Shown one piece after another: positions 35,146 to 43,259 of a stretch of DNA of 64,000 nucleotides; position 1 is the stretch's first letter; the number at the start of each line of letters is the position of its first letter. A program made the position numbers and the translations under genes. Origin of the DNA: an uncultured Acidobacteriota bacterium (lineage in GTDB: Bacteria; Acidobacteriota; UBA6911; RPQK01; JAJDTT01). The notes below the pieces were generated by a model, which was given only the letters and a program-made list of their open reading frames with translations, made no database searches and was not told where the DNA came from. Location of the stretch: NCBI GenBank assembly GCA_951812665.1, contig CATOST010000026.1, forward strand, positions 58,501 to 122,500. The letters run 5' to 3'.

Positions 35146-35715
35146 ATGGACATCAAGAGCTACGTCGCGGCCTACAAGCAGACCTCGCTGGATGTGCTGA
35201 AAACGGTTTCGGAGAATCTGGTGGCCGAGCTGGCAATTCGATTGGAAACGGCCCGGAAGAACGAGCGACAGATATTCGTCTGTGGGAACGGCGGCAGCGC
35301 GGCCTCTGCATCCCATTTGGCCAACGATCTGGGCAAGGGGGCTTCCCACGGCCGCAGTCCCCGGTTCCGGGTCCTTTCCCTCACCGACAATATTCCCTGG
35401 ATATCGGCCGTCGCCAACGACTACGACTACGACCGGATCTTCGTGGAGCAGTTGAGGAACCTCGGCCGCAGCGGAGACCTGCTCTTGGCCTTCAGTGGCA
35501 GCGGAAACTCTCCGAACGTGATCAATGCCGTCCGCTGGGCCAACCGGAACGGAATCGACACCGTCGGCATCACGGGGAGGTCCGGAGGGGAGCTCTCCCA
35601 ATGCGCCCGGCGTGTCATTCACGTCGATTCGTCCCACATGGGCCACATCGAGGAAGCCCACTTCCTGATCCTCCACCTGGTCTCCTACTACTTCATGGAG
35701 ACCGAAGGGCAATAG
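35146..35715 (+). CDS. gmhA: GmhA-like SIS-domain sugar-phosphate isomerase
   Basis: This 189-residue SIS-domain protein is probably sedoheptulose-7-phosphate isomerase, the first step to ADP-heptose for the LPS core. Visible are FVCGNGGSAASASHLANDLGKG near residue 45, LLAFSGSGNSPNVINAV near 112 and the conserved HIEEAHFLILHLVSYYF near the end. The ATG at 35146 has GAGGAG upstream and yields the normal length. The frame is open to 34888, but that extension reads through the repeat element. Other GmhA-like isomerases, such as DiaA-type, cannot be fully excluded. Confidence 0.85.
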   Translation: MDIKSYVAAYKQTSLDVLKTVSENLVAELAIRLETARKNERQIFVCGNGGSAASASHLANDLGKGASHGRSPRFRVLSLTDNIPWISAVANDYDYDRIFVEQLRNLGRSGDLLLAFSGSGNSPNVINAVRWANRNGIDTVGITGRSGGELSQCARRVIHVDSSHMGHIEEAHFLILHLVSYYFMETEGQ

Positions 35716-35900
35716 TCAGTCGCTCCTCGCCTACGGAAATGGCTCTTCCCCGGGGACAAGACCGCTTCCCGAAGCAAGAAACAAGAGGGGTCTTTCGAGA
35801 AGGAGCGAGTCGTTGTACCCTGCCTGCGGACGGAAGTATGGCAACGCTCGTTGCCTTTACACGAACAGTCTGAAAGCCGGCATAAGGAGGGACCTCGCTT

Positions 35901-37316
35901 ATGGATGCCAGAGAAGTCGTTAATCTGATTCGTGACCAGCAGATCAAGGTCGTGGATCTGCGGTTCTGCGACCTTCCGGGACTGTGGCAGCATTTTTCCA
36001 TCGCCGCCGGCGATCTGGACGAGGACAGCTTCAGCGATGGGTTCGGTTTTGACGGGTCCAGCATTCGGGGCTTTCAGCAGATTCAGGAAAGCGACATGAT
36101 CCTGATCCCCGATCCCAGCACCTGCTTCGAGGATCCGTTTTCCAAGGTCAGAACCCTGATTCTAATCTGCAACATCGCCGATCCCATCACCCAGGAACCT
36201 TACAGCCGGGACCCCCGCTACATCACTCAGAAAGCTGAGAAATACCTGGTGTCGACCGGTATCGCCGATACTGCCTATTTCGGACCCGAGCCGGAGTTCT
36301 TCGTCCTGGACGACGTCCGGTTCGACCAGTCCTACAATCACGGCTACTACTACATCGATTCGGTGGAGGGTTTCTGGAACAGCGGGCGCGAAGAAAATCC
36401 CAACCTGGGCTACAAGCCTCGATACAAGGAAGGCTACTTCCCCGTTCCTCCCATGGACACGCTGCAGGATCTGAGGACGGAGATGATGCTGGTTCTCCAG
36501 GACGCCGATATCCAGGTGGAAGTCCATCACCACGAAGTGGCCACGGCCGGCCAATGCGAGATCGACATGCGCTTCGATTCCCCGGTCAACATGGGAGATA
36601 AGCTGCTGAAGTTCAAGTACATCATCAAGAACGTGGCGCGCCGTTACGAGAAGACGGTCACCCTGATGCCCAAGCCCATATTCATGGACAACGGCTCCGG
36701 TATGCATTGCCATCAGAGCCTCTGGAAGCAGGGCCGGAACGTCTTCTACGGCCCCGGGACCTATGCCGATCTGAGTCAGGAGGCGGTCTACTACATCGGC
36801 GGACTCCTCAAGCACGCCGCCGCCGTCCTGGCTTTCGGTGCTCCGACCACGAATTCCTACCGGCGGCTGGTGCCCGGTTACGAGGCGCCGGTCAATCTCA
36901 TCTATTCGATGCGCAACCGAAGCGCCTGCGTCCGAATCCCCACTTACTCCAGCAGCGAAAACGCCAAGCGGGTCGAGTTCCGGCCTCCAGATCCGTCCTG
37001 TAACGGTTACCTGGCGTTTTCAGCCATGCTCATGGCCGGTCTGGATGGGATTCAGAACAAGATCATGCCGCCTGATCCCATGGACAAGGACCTCTACGAC
37101 CTGCCGCCGGAAGAGATGGCTCAGGTAGAGTCGGTTCCGGGGACTCTGGAGCAGGCCCTCGACGCCTTGGAGGCCGACCATGACTTCCTGCTCAAGGGCG
37201 ACGTCTTCACTCCGGACGTGATCGAGAACTGGTTGGCCTACAAGCGGGAGCGTGAGGTGGATGCCATGCGCCTGAGACCGCATCCCTACGAATTCGCTCT
37301 CTACTTCGACATCTGA
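35901..37316 (+). CDS. glnA: Glutamine synthetase type I
   Basis: GlnA condenses glutamate and ammonia using ATP. The 471-residue protein has [12 protein letters not shown] near residue 48, active-site [10 protein letters not shown] near 130, [12 protein letters not shown] near 265, the ATP-binding [17 protein letters not shown] near 300 and [17 protein letters not shown] near 360. The regulatory adenylylation tyrosine is in DLYDLPPEE near 400, so it belongs to the covalently regulated GSI-beta type. AAGGAGG lies upstream of the ATG. A shortened glnE follows directly, and glnB and glnD are 6-8 kb away. Confidence 0.95.
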   Translation: MDAREVVNLIRDQQIKVVDLRFCDLPGLWQHFSIAAGDLDEDSFSDGFGFDGSSIRGFQQIQESDMILIPDPSTCFEDPFSKVRTLILICNIADPITQEPYSRDPRYITQKAEKYLVSTGIADTAYFGPEPEFFVLDDVRFDQSYNHGYYYIDSVEGFWNSGREENPNLGYKPRYKEGYFPVPPMDTLQDLRTEMMLVLQDADIQVEVHHHEVATAGQCEIDMRFDSPVNMGDKLLKFKYIIKNVARRYEKTVTLMPKPIFMDNGSGMHCHQSLWKQGRNVFYGPGTYADLSQEAVYYIGGLLKHAAAVLAFGAPTTNSYRRLVPGYEAPVNLIYSMRNRSACVRIPTYSSSENAKRVEFRPPDPSCNGYLAFSAMLMAGLDGIQNKIMPPDPMDKDLYDLPPEEMAQVESVPGTLEQALDALEADHDFLLKGDVFTPDVIENWLAYKREREVDAMRLRPHPYEFALYFDI

Positions 37317-37352
37317 TCTCGCCTGCCCTGCGGCGCCACAGCCGCAGCGTTC

Positions 37353-37390
37353 GTGGACGGGTGGTTCCAGTTACCGAACGACCCGTCCAC
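37353..37390. terminator. Strong hairpin between glnA and glnE
   Basis: GTGGACGGGT (37353-37362) pairs perfectly with ACCCGTCCAC (37381-37390) across an 18-nt loop. An outer CGTTCG and inner CGAACG add an alternative pairing. No T-run follows, so it may be a processing or attenuation hairpin rather than a classic terminator. It lies where the missing N-terminal part of glnE would begin. Confidence 0.4.
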
Positions 37391-37548
37391 ACAGGGATTA
37401 CTTCCTTGCGCGGGCCCGGGCGGCGGGTCCGCCCGAGGGTTCGGAGGCGGCTCTCGAGTCGCTTCGCCGGTTTCGCCGGCAGGAGACTCTCCGGATCGCC
37501 GCGCAGGACATCCTGGGCTTCTGCACGCCGGACCAGGCGGCTCGCCAA

Positions 37549-39348
37549 GTGTCCCACCTCGCCGACGCCGTGCTGGAACGGACCTTCGACCTGCTGGCCC
37601 CGTCGGGGCTGGAATCGAAATCCGATTTTTCGGTATTGGCCCTGGGGAAGCTCGGAGGAGAAGAGCTGAATTTCAGCTCCGACGTCGATCTCCTGTACGT
37701 CCGTGCCGACGGGACCGATTTTGGACGCACGGCGCGCTTTGCCCGCGATCTGACGCGGGCCCTGTCCGCCATTACGGCCGAGGGAAGGCTTTACCGAGTC
37801 GACCTCCGTTTGCGGCCCCTGGGCAGGTCCGGGGAGATCGTATATTCGCTGGATGCCTACCGCTCCTACTACCAGACCTGGGGGGACACACCGGACCGCT
37901 TGGCGCTGATCAAGTGCCGGCAGGTGGCGGGAAGCGCTGCATTGGGCGGGAAATTGGTGGCAATCGTTCAGGAAGAATTCGTTTACAAGCGATATCTGGA
38001 TTTTGCCGCCATCGAGGAGGTTCGGTGGCTCAAGCGGCGGGCGGAGCGCCAATCGGAACAGGGGGGAAGCGAAACCTGGGACGTCAAGTTGGGCCGGGGC
38101 GGGATTCGGGAAATCGAGTTCTTTGCCCAAGTCTTCCAGCTCCTTTACGGCGGGTCCCGGCCGGGGCTCAGAACTCCCAACACCCTGGATGCCCTGGACC
38201 GCTTGCTGGACGGCGGACTCATCTCCTCCGACGATCATCGGACGCTTCGCAACAATTACCTGATTCTCCGGGACCCGGGTGTCTTGGAGGGCATCGCCGT
38301 TCTGGAGAAGGCCCCGTCTTTTCCCCATTCGCCCAGCCGGATGCGGAATCTCCTGGCCAACCTGGTGCCTCGCCTGATCGACTACCTCGACCTGGCATCG
38401 AAAGCCTCCCACCTGTTCACCCGACTGGACCGGTTCAGCGAGGCGCTCCAGTCCCGCGCCGATCTCTATTCCGAACTGATCGAGAACCGTCTCTTCCGGA
38501 AGACCCTCTTGACCGTGTTGGCGACCAGTGAGTTTTTGTCCGAGACCCTGATCCACAATCCCGAGTTGCTGGATTCGGTCTCGCGGCTTCCGCCGATGGA
38601 GGACGATGCGCTCGGGATGCGGCAATCGCTGGAACAGTTGGCTAAAGCGGCCAAAGACCGGAGGAACGCGTTGCGGGTCTTCAAGCGCCGGGAGGAGTTC
38701 AAGGTGGCACTCCACGATCTGTTGGAACCGGGGACCGCCGGGACCAGGCTCCGCCTCAGTCATCTGGCCGACTGCTGTCTCCGTCACGTCATGCGAGAGC
38801 TGCTCCAGGACTTCCCTGCCCTTCGGGACGAGACCTTCTGCCTCCTGGCTCTGGGAAAGCTGGGAGAGCAGCAGATGACCTATCACTCCGATCTGGATCT
38901 GCTGCTGGTTTACGGACTCCGTCCGGACAAGGATCTGTCCCTACTTTTCGTGCGCCTGGTTCGAAGACTGATTCAGGAGCTGGAAACCTATACCGATCAG
39001 GGGCGGGCGTACCTGATGGATTTCCAGTTCGTGGTAAAGTATCTGCAGCTGCAACACGGGATCGAGGGAAGAGGGACTCGGTTCGGCATCTCCAGACTTG
39101 TCGACGCGGGTCAGCTCGATCCTGACGAGGGGAGGGTCCTGAGCCAGGGCGCGGGGTTTCTCTTCCACCTTGAGGCCTTGCAGCGACTACTGGCAGAAAG
39201 TCCGGTGACCAGACTACCCCGCGATCCGTCCCGGTGTGCAGTCACGGCTCGGCTCATGAGTTTGGACTCGGGGGACTCGCTTCTGGATCGCTATCGGATC
39301 GAAACCGCCGCCATTCGACAAATCTATCGTCGTATCTTCTCTTGCTAA
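37549..39348 (+). CDS. glnE: Shortened GlnE (glutamine synthetase adenylyltransferase/deadenylylase)
   Basis: GlnE normally has two nucleotidyltransferase domains, about 950 residues in E. coli. Here 599 residues follow the GTG at 37549. GlnE-like sequence (FRRQETLRIAAQDILGF) continues in frame back to about 37384 without a start codon, so the first roughly 80-100 residues are missing. Domain 1 (deadenylylase) looks complete: LALGKLGGEELNFSSDVDLL, YRVDLRLRPLG, KLGRGGIREIEFF. Domain 2 keeps LALGKLGEQQMTYHSDLDLL, but near 39030 jumps from GRAYLMD straight to FQFVVKYLQL. About 100 residues are lost, including the VDLRLRPSG segment. The C-terminus is normal and overlaps the pyc start (TAATG). It is either a decayed gene or a lineage form with reduced adenylylation. 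Confidence 0.75.
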   Translation: MSHLADAVLERTFDLLAPSGLESKSDFSVLALGKLGGEELNFSSDVDLLYVRADGTDFGRTARFARDLTRALSAITAEGRLYRVDLRLRPLGRSGEIVYSLDAYRSYYQTWGDTPDRLALIKCRQVAGSAALGGKLVAIVQEEFVYKRYLDFAAIEEVRWLKRRAERQSEQGGSETWDVKLGRGGIREIEFFAQVFQLLYGGSRPGLRTPNTLDALDRLLDGGLISSDDHRTLRNNYLILRDPGVLEGIAVLEKAPSFPHSPSRMRNLLANLVPRLIDYLDLASKASHLFTRLDRFSEALQSRADLYSELIENRLFRKTLLTVLATSEFLSETLIHNPELLDSVSRLPPMEDDALGMRQSLEQLAKAAKDRRNALRVFKRREEFKVALHDLLEPGTAGTRLRLSHLADCCLRHVMRELLQDFPALRDETFCLLALGKLGEQQMTYHSDLDLLLVYGLRPDKDLSLLFVRLVRRLIQELETYTDQGRAYLMDFQFVVKYLQLQHGIEGRGTRFGISRLVDAGQLDPDEGRVLSQGAGFLFHLEALQRLLAESPVTRLPRDPSRCAVTARLMSLDSGDSLLDRYRIETAAIRQIYRRIFSC

Positions 39349-42300
39349 TGGCCTCACCTCAGTCACGAATCAAACGCCTGCTGGCCGCCAATCGAAGTGA
39401 AATCGCGATTCGAGTTTTTCGATCGGCACATGAATTGGGTATCCGGACGATCGCCCTCTATTCGGAAGAAGATCGATTCTCCCTCCATCGGTACAAAGCG
39501 GATGAAGCCTATCTGATCGGCTCCGGCATGGATCCCATCCAGGCCTACCTCAATGTCGACAACGTGATCGCGCTGGCGGTGGAAAAGCGAGTCGACGCCA
39601 TTCATCCCGGCTACGGTTTTCTCTCGGAAAACCCGGAGCTGGCCCGGGCCTGTGAGGATGCCGGAATCCTGTTCGTCGGTCCCCGGCCTGAGATTTTGGA
39701 GCAGTTGGGCGACAAGACGGCGGCCCGCGCGTTGGCAGCCCAATTGGGGGTTCCGATATTGCAGGGCAGCGAGGCGCCCCTCTCGGATCTGGACGAGGCC
39801 AGGAGTCTGGCTGCCGCCATGGGTTACCCGGTCATACTCAAGGCGGCTCACGGCGGCGGCGGCCGCGGGATGCGCGTCGTGTCCCGAGAGGCGGAGTTGG
39901 AAGCGCAGTTTCAGGAGGCACGGCGTGAGTCGGTGTCCGCATTTGGAAGAGAAGAGATCTTTCTGGAGCGATTCGTGTCCCGGGCGCGACACGTGGAGGT
40001 GCAGATCCTGGGCGACCGGCATGGCAACCTCGTTCATCTCTACGAGCGCGACTGTTCCCTCCAGCGGCGTCATCAAAAGATAGTGGAGATGGCTCCGGCC
40101 CTTAATCTGGCGCCGGAGTTGAGACGGAAGATCTGCGATGCCGCGGTGACACTGGGCCGGGCCATCGGGTATGACAACGCGGGGACGGTGGAATTCCTGC
40201 TGGATCAGGACACCGACCAGTTCTACTTCATCGAGATCAACCCCAGGATCCAGGTCGAACACACGGTGACGGAAGCGGTGACCGGCGTCGATCTGGTTCA
40301 CCATCAGATTCTGATCGCCGAGGGACTTGCTCTGGAACACCCTGAGATCGGATTGGCGAGTCAGTCCGAGGTGCAGGTCCGGGGTTATGCCTGCCAGTGC
40401 CGGGTGACGACGGAGGATCCGGAGAACTCGTTCATCCCCGACTACGGACGCATTCTCCACTATCGGTCGGCGTCCGGGGCGGGAATCCGGCTGGATGCCG
40501 GGACCGCCTTCTCCGGGGCCACGGTGACCCCTTTCTACGACTCCCTCCTGGTAAAGGTCACGGCCTGGGGCCTTCGGTTTCCCGAGACGGTCCGGCGGAT
40601 GGAGCGCTGTCTGCAAGAGTTCCGAATCCGCGGCGTGAAGACCAATATCCCTTTTCTGATCAATCTGGTAGACCATCCCGAGTTTCGGAACGGCCATTGC
40701 ACCACTCGTTTCATCGACGAGAATCCGGACCTCTTTCGTTTCCCGGCTCGCCGGGACCGGGCGACTCGCCTGCTTCGCTTTCTGGGAAATCAGGTCGTCA
40801 ATGAAACCCCGGTGGTCCGGGAATTTCATGCCAAGGTCAACCGGCGGCCGGCGCCCGTTCCGTGGCGCCCGACCGGTCGAGCCGTGCCGGAGGGCCATCG
40901 TTTTCGGCTGCTCAGGGACGGGCCTCGGAAGTTCGCCGATTGGGTTCGAGATCAGTCTGAGCTGCTGATTACGGACACGACGCTCCGGGATGCTCACCAG
41001 TCCCTTCTGGCCACCCGCATGCGCACCTACGACATGAGACGGATCGCCGACGTCTACGCCCATTGTCACAGCGATCTTTTTTCGCTCGAGCTCTGGGGTG
41101 GAGCCACGTTCGACACGGCAATGCGTTTCTTGCGGGAGTCCCCTTGGGACCGCCTGGACTGCATGCGCCAGGCGATCCCCAACATTCCCTTTCAGATGTT
41201 GCTGCGAGCTTCGGCCGCCGTCGGCTACACGAGTTATCCCGACAACGTGGTCCAGGAGTTCGTGCGGCTCGCCGCCGAGTCCGGAATCGACATCTTTCGC
41301 ATCTTCGATTCACTCAACGATTCCCGCAACATGCAGGTCGCCATTGAAGCCGTGGGCCGGAGTGGGGGCGTGGCCGAGGCCGCCATCTGCTACACCGGCG
41401 ACATTCTGGATCCGGATCGGAGCAAGTATTCCCTGGACTACTACCTGGAACTGGCGCGGGAGTTGGAGCGAATGGGCGCCCATATGCTGGCCATCAAGGA
41501 TATGGCGGGCCTGTGCAAGCCTTACGGCGCCTACCAGTTGATTCGGGCCCTGAAGAACGAAGTGGGCATACCCATCCATTTTCACACCCACGACACGAGC
41601 GGCGGCCAGATGGCGGCGATGTTGAAAGCGGTGGAAGCGGGAGCCGATATCGTGGACGCCGCCATGGCTCCGTTGGCCGGTCTGACCTCCCAGCCCAGCC
41701 TCAACACGTTGGTGGAAATGTTGCGGTTTTCTCCCCGGGATCCTGGTCTCGATACCGAAGGACTGGAGGAAACGGCTCATTACTGGGAGGTCGTGCGGCA
41801 ATACTACTGCGCCTTCGAGTCGACGTTGCGGACGGGAACCGCGGATGTCTACAAGCATGAGATGCCAGGCGGGCAATACACCAACCTGTATCAGCAGGCG
41901 GCGGCCTTGGGCCTGGAGGAGAATTGGTCGGAGGTGTGGCAAACCTACGCTCGAGTGAACGAGCTGTTTGGAGACATCGTCAAGGTCACTCCCTCTTCCA
42001 AGGTCGTCGGCGATCTGGCGCTCTTCATGTTGACCAACGATCTCTCCCCGCAGGACCTGACCGACTCTTCCAAGAAGATCGATTTTCCCGAATCGGTGAT
42101 CGATTTCTTCCAGGGCCGCCTGGGGACGCCGAAGGGTGGGTTCCCTGCCCGGTTGAGAGAACGGATTCTGGGAGACCTGCGTCCGATTCAGGGCCGGCCC
42201 GGCGAGTCCCTGCCTCCCGCCGACCTGCCAGGCGTGCGCAAGGACCTCGAGGGGCGGCTTCGCCGCAAGTTCGATGAGCGAGACACGATTTCGTACCTCC

Positions 42301-42824
42301 TGTACCCGCAGGTGTTTCAAGAGTTCATCGGGCACCAGACTCGGTTCGGCGACGTTTCCGTACTTCCCACGCCCGTTTTCTTCTACGGAATGGAACGGGA
42401 AGCCGAAGTCCTGGTGGAGCTGGAGCCCGGTAAGACGCTCATCATCAAGCTGATGGCCGTGGGGGAGCCGGACACCCGGGGAAACTGTACCGTCTTTTTC
42501 GAGCTCAACGGCGTTCCCAGGGAGGTCCAGGTTCCCAACCAGTCCGTGATTCCCCAGGTATCAAAACGGGCCAAGGCGGACCCGGGCGACCCGCTTCACG
42601 TCGGCGCGCCCATGCCCGGCATGGTCATCTCGGTCTCGGTGAGTAGCGGGGCCAAAGTCGCCCCGGGAGAGAAGCTGCTGACGCTTCAGGCCATGAAGAT
42701 GGAACTCACGCTCTACGCCGACCGGGAAGCCGAGATCAAGGAACTCCTGGTGGAGCCGGGAGATCGAGTGAATACCAAGGAGCTGCTGTTGACCTATCGG
42801 CGGGAGACGACCGAAGTCGGTTGA
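39348..42824 (+). CDS. pyc: Pyruvate carboxylase
   Basis: This is a biotin-dependent anaplerotic enzyme making oxaloacetate from pyruvate. The single 1158-residue chain has the biotin carboxylase domain (about 1-450; HPGYGFLSENP, KAAHGGGGRGMR, EINPRIQVEHTVTE). The carboxyltransferase TIM barrel (about 530-800; TLRDAHQSLLATRMRT, the metal-binding HTHDTSGGQ) and allosteric region follow. The C-terminal biotinyl domain has the biotinylated Lys in QAMKMELTLYA. I use the ATG at 39348, overlapping the glnE stop; upstream codons are glnE in another frame. Length is typical. Confidence 0.95.
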   Translation: MASPQSRIKRLLAANRSEIAIRVFRSAHELGIRTIALYSEEDRFSLHRYKADEAYLIGSGMDPIQAYLNVDNVIALAVEKRVDAIHPGYGFLSENPELARACEDAGILFVGPRPEILEQLGDKTAARALAAQLGVPILQGSEAPLSDLDEARSLAAAMGYPVILKAAHGGGGRGMRVVSREAELEAQFQEARRESVSAFGREEIFLERFVSRARHVEVQILGDRHGNLVHLYERDCSLQRRHQKIVEMAPALNLAPELRRKICDAAVTLGRAIGYDNAGTVEFLLDQDTDQFYFIEINPRIQVEHTVTEAVTGVDLVHHQILIAEGLALEHPEIGLASQSEVQVRGYACQCRVTTEDPENSFIPDYGRILHYRSASGAGIRLDAGTAFSGATVTPFYDSLLVKVTAWGLRFPETVRRMERCLQEFRIRGVKTNIPFLINLVDHPEFRNGHCTTRFIDENPDLFRFPARRDRATRLLRFLGNQVVNETPVVREFHAKVNRRPAPVPWRPTGRAVPEGHRFRLLRDGPRKFADWVRDQSELLITDTTLRDAHQSLLATRMRTYDMRRIADVYAHCHSDLFSLELWGGATFDTAMRFLRESPWDRLDCMRQAIPNIPFQMLLRASAAVGYTSYPDNVVQEFVRLAAESGIDIFRIFDSLNDSRNMQVAIEAVGRSGGVAEAAICYTGDILDPDRSKYSLDYYLELARELERMGAHMLAIKDMAGLCKPYGAYQLIRALKNEVGIPIHFHTHDTSGGQMAAMLKAVEAGADIVDAAMAPLAGLTSQPSLNTLVEMLRFSPRDPGLDTEGLEETAHYWEVVRQYYCAFESTLRTGTADVYKHEMPGGQYTNLYQQAAALGLEENWSEVWQTYARVNELFGDIVKVTPSSKVVGDLALFMLTNDLSPQDLTDSSKKIDFPESVIDFFQGRLGTPKGGFPARLRERILGDLRPIQGRPGESLPPADLPGVRKDLEGRLRRKFDERDTISYLLYPQVFQEFIGHQTRFGDVSVLPTPVFFYGMEREAEVLVELEPGKTLIIKLMAVGEPDTRGNCTVFFELNGVPREVQVPNQSVIPQVSKRAKADPGDPLHVGAPMPGMVISVSVSSGAKVAPGEKLLTLQAMKMELTLYADREAEIKELLVEPGDRVNTKELLLTYRRETTEVG

Positions 42825-42928
42825 GGGTTGGAAAGGAAGCGGACGCTTGCGCGACCTCCGGTCAGTCGACGGTACGCTTCATGGCGCCGTTGGGTGAAGC
42901 TTCCGAAGCGGAGCCGCGGGGTGCCGGA

Positions 42929-43255
42929 TCAGTCGTTATCTCCGGTACGGATGTTGTACTGGGTTTCCACGGGAAGCACGAAAACGCGGCCGTCGCCGAT
43001 TTCGCCCGTGCGAGCCGTCTCCATGATGGTTTCGATGGTCTCTTCCACCAGATCGTCTGGCAGAACGATTTCCATCTTCATTTTGGGCAGGAGGGTGACA
43101 CTGTATTCTTTGCCCCGGTAGATGGCCGTGTGTCCTTTCTGGCGGCCGTGACCGCGTACTTCCGAAATGGTCATGCCTGAAACGTTCAGCTTGCCCAGCG
43201 CATCCTTGACCTCTTCCACCTTGCTGGGCCGTACGATCGCCATGATCAATTTCAT
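42929..43255 (-). CDS. glnB: Nitrogen regulatory protein P-II
   Basis: P-II is the trimeric sensor of 2-oxoglutarate, ATP and glutamine status. The 108-residue protein has the T-loop GRQKGHTAIYRGKEYSV, with uridylylation Tyr51 conserved and the LPKMKMEIVL strand after it. The C-terminal TGEIGDGRVFVLPVE signature is intact. It lies 4 bp after glnD on the same strand, so the sensor and its uridylyltransferase are co-transcribed. No amtB is adjacent, which favours GlnB over GlnK. Confidence 0.95.
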   Translation of the reverse strand: MKLIMAIVRPSKVEEVKDALGKLNVSGMTISEVRGHGRQKGHTAIYRGKEYSVTLLPKMKMEIVLPDDLVEETIETIMETARTGEIGDGRVFVLPVETQYNIRTGDND

Positions 43256-43259
43256 TGAT

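Noticed and set aside
37353..38531. A 392-codon open frame overlapping glnE on the same strand
   Set aside because: It is Gly/Pro/Arg-rich with no family match, whereas the glnE frame has both nucleotidyltransferase motifs.
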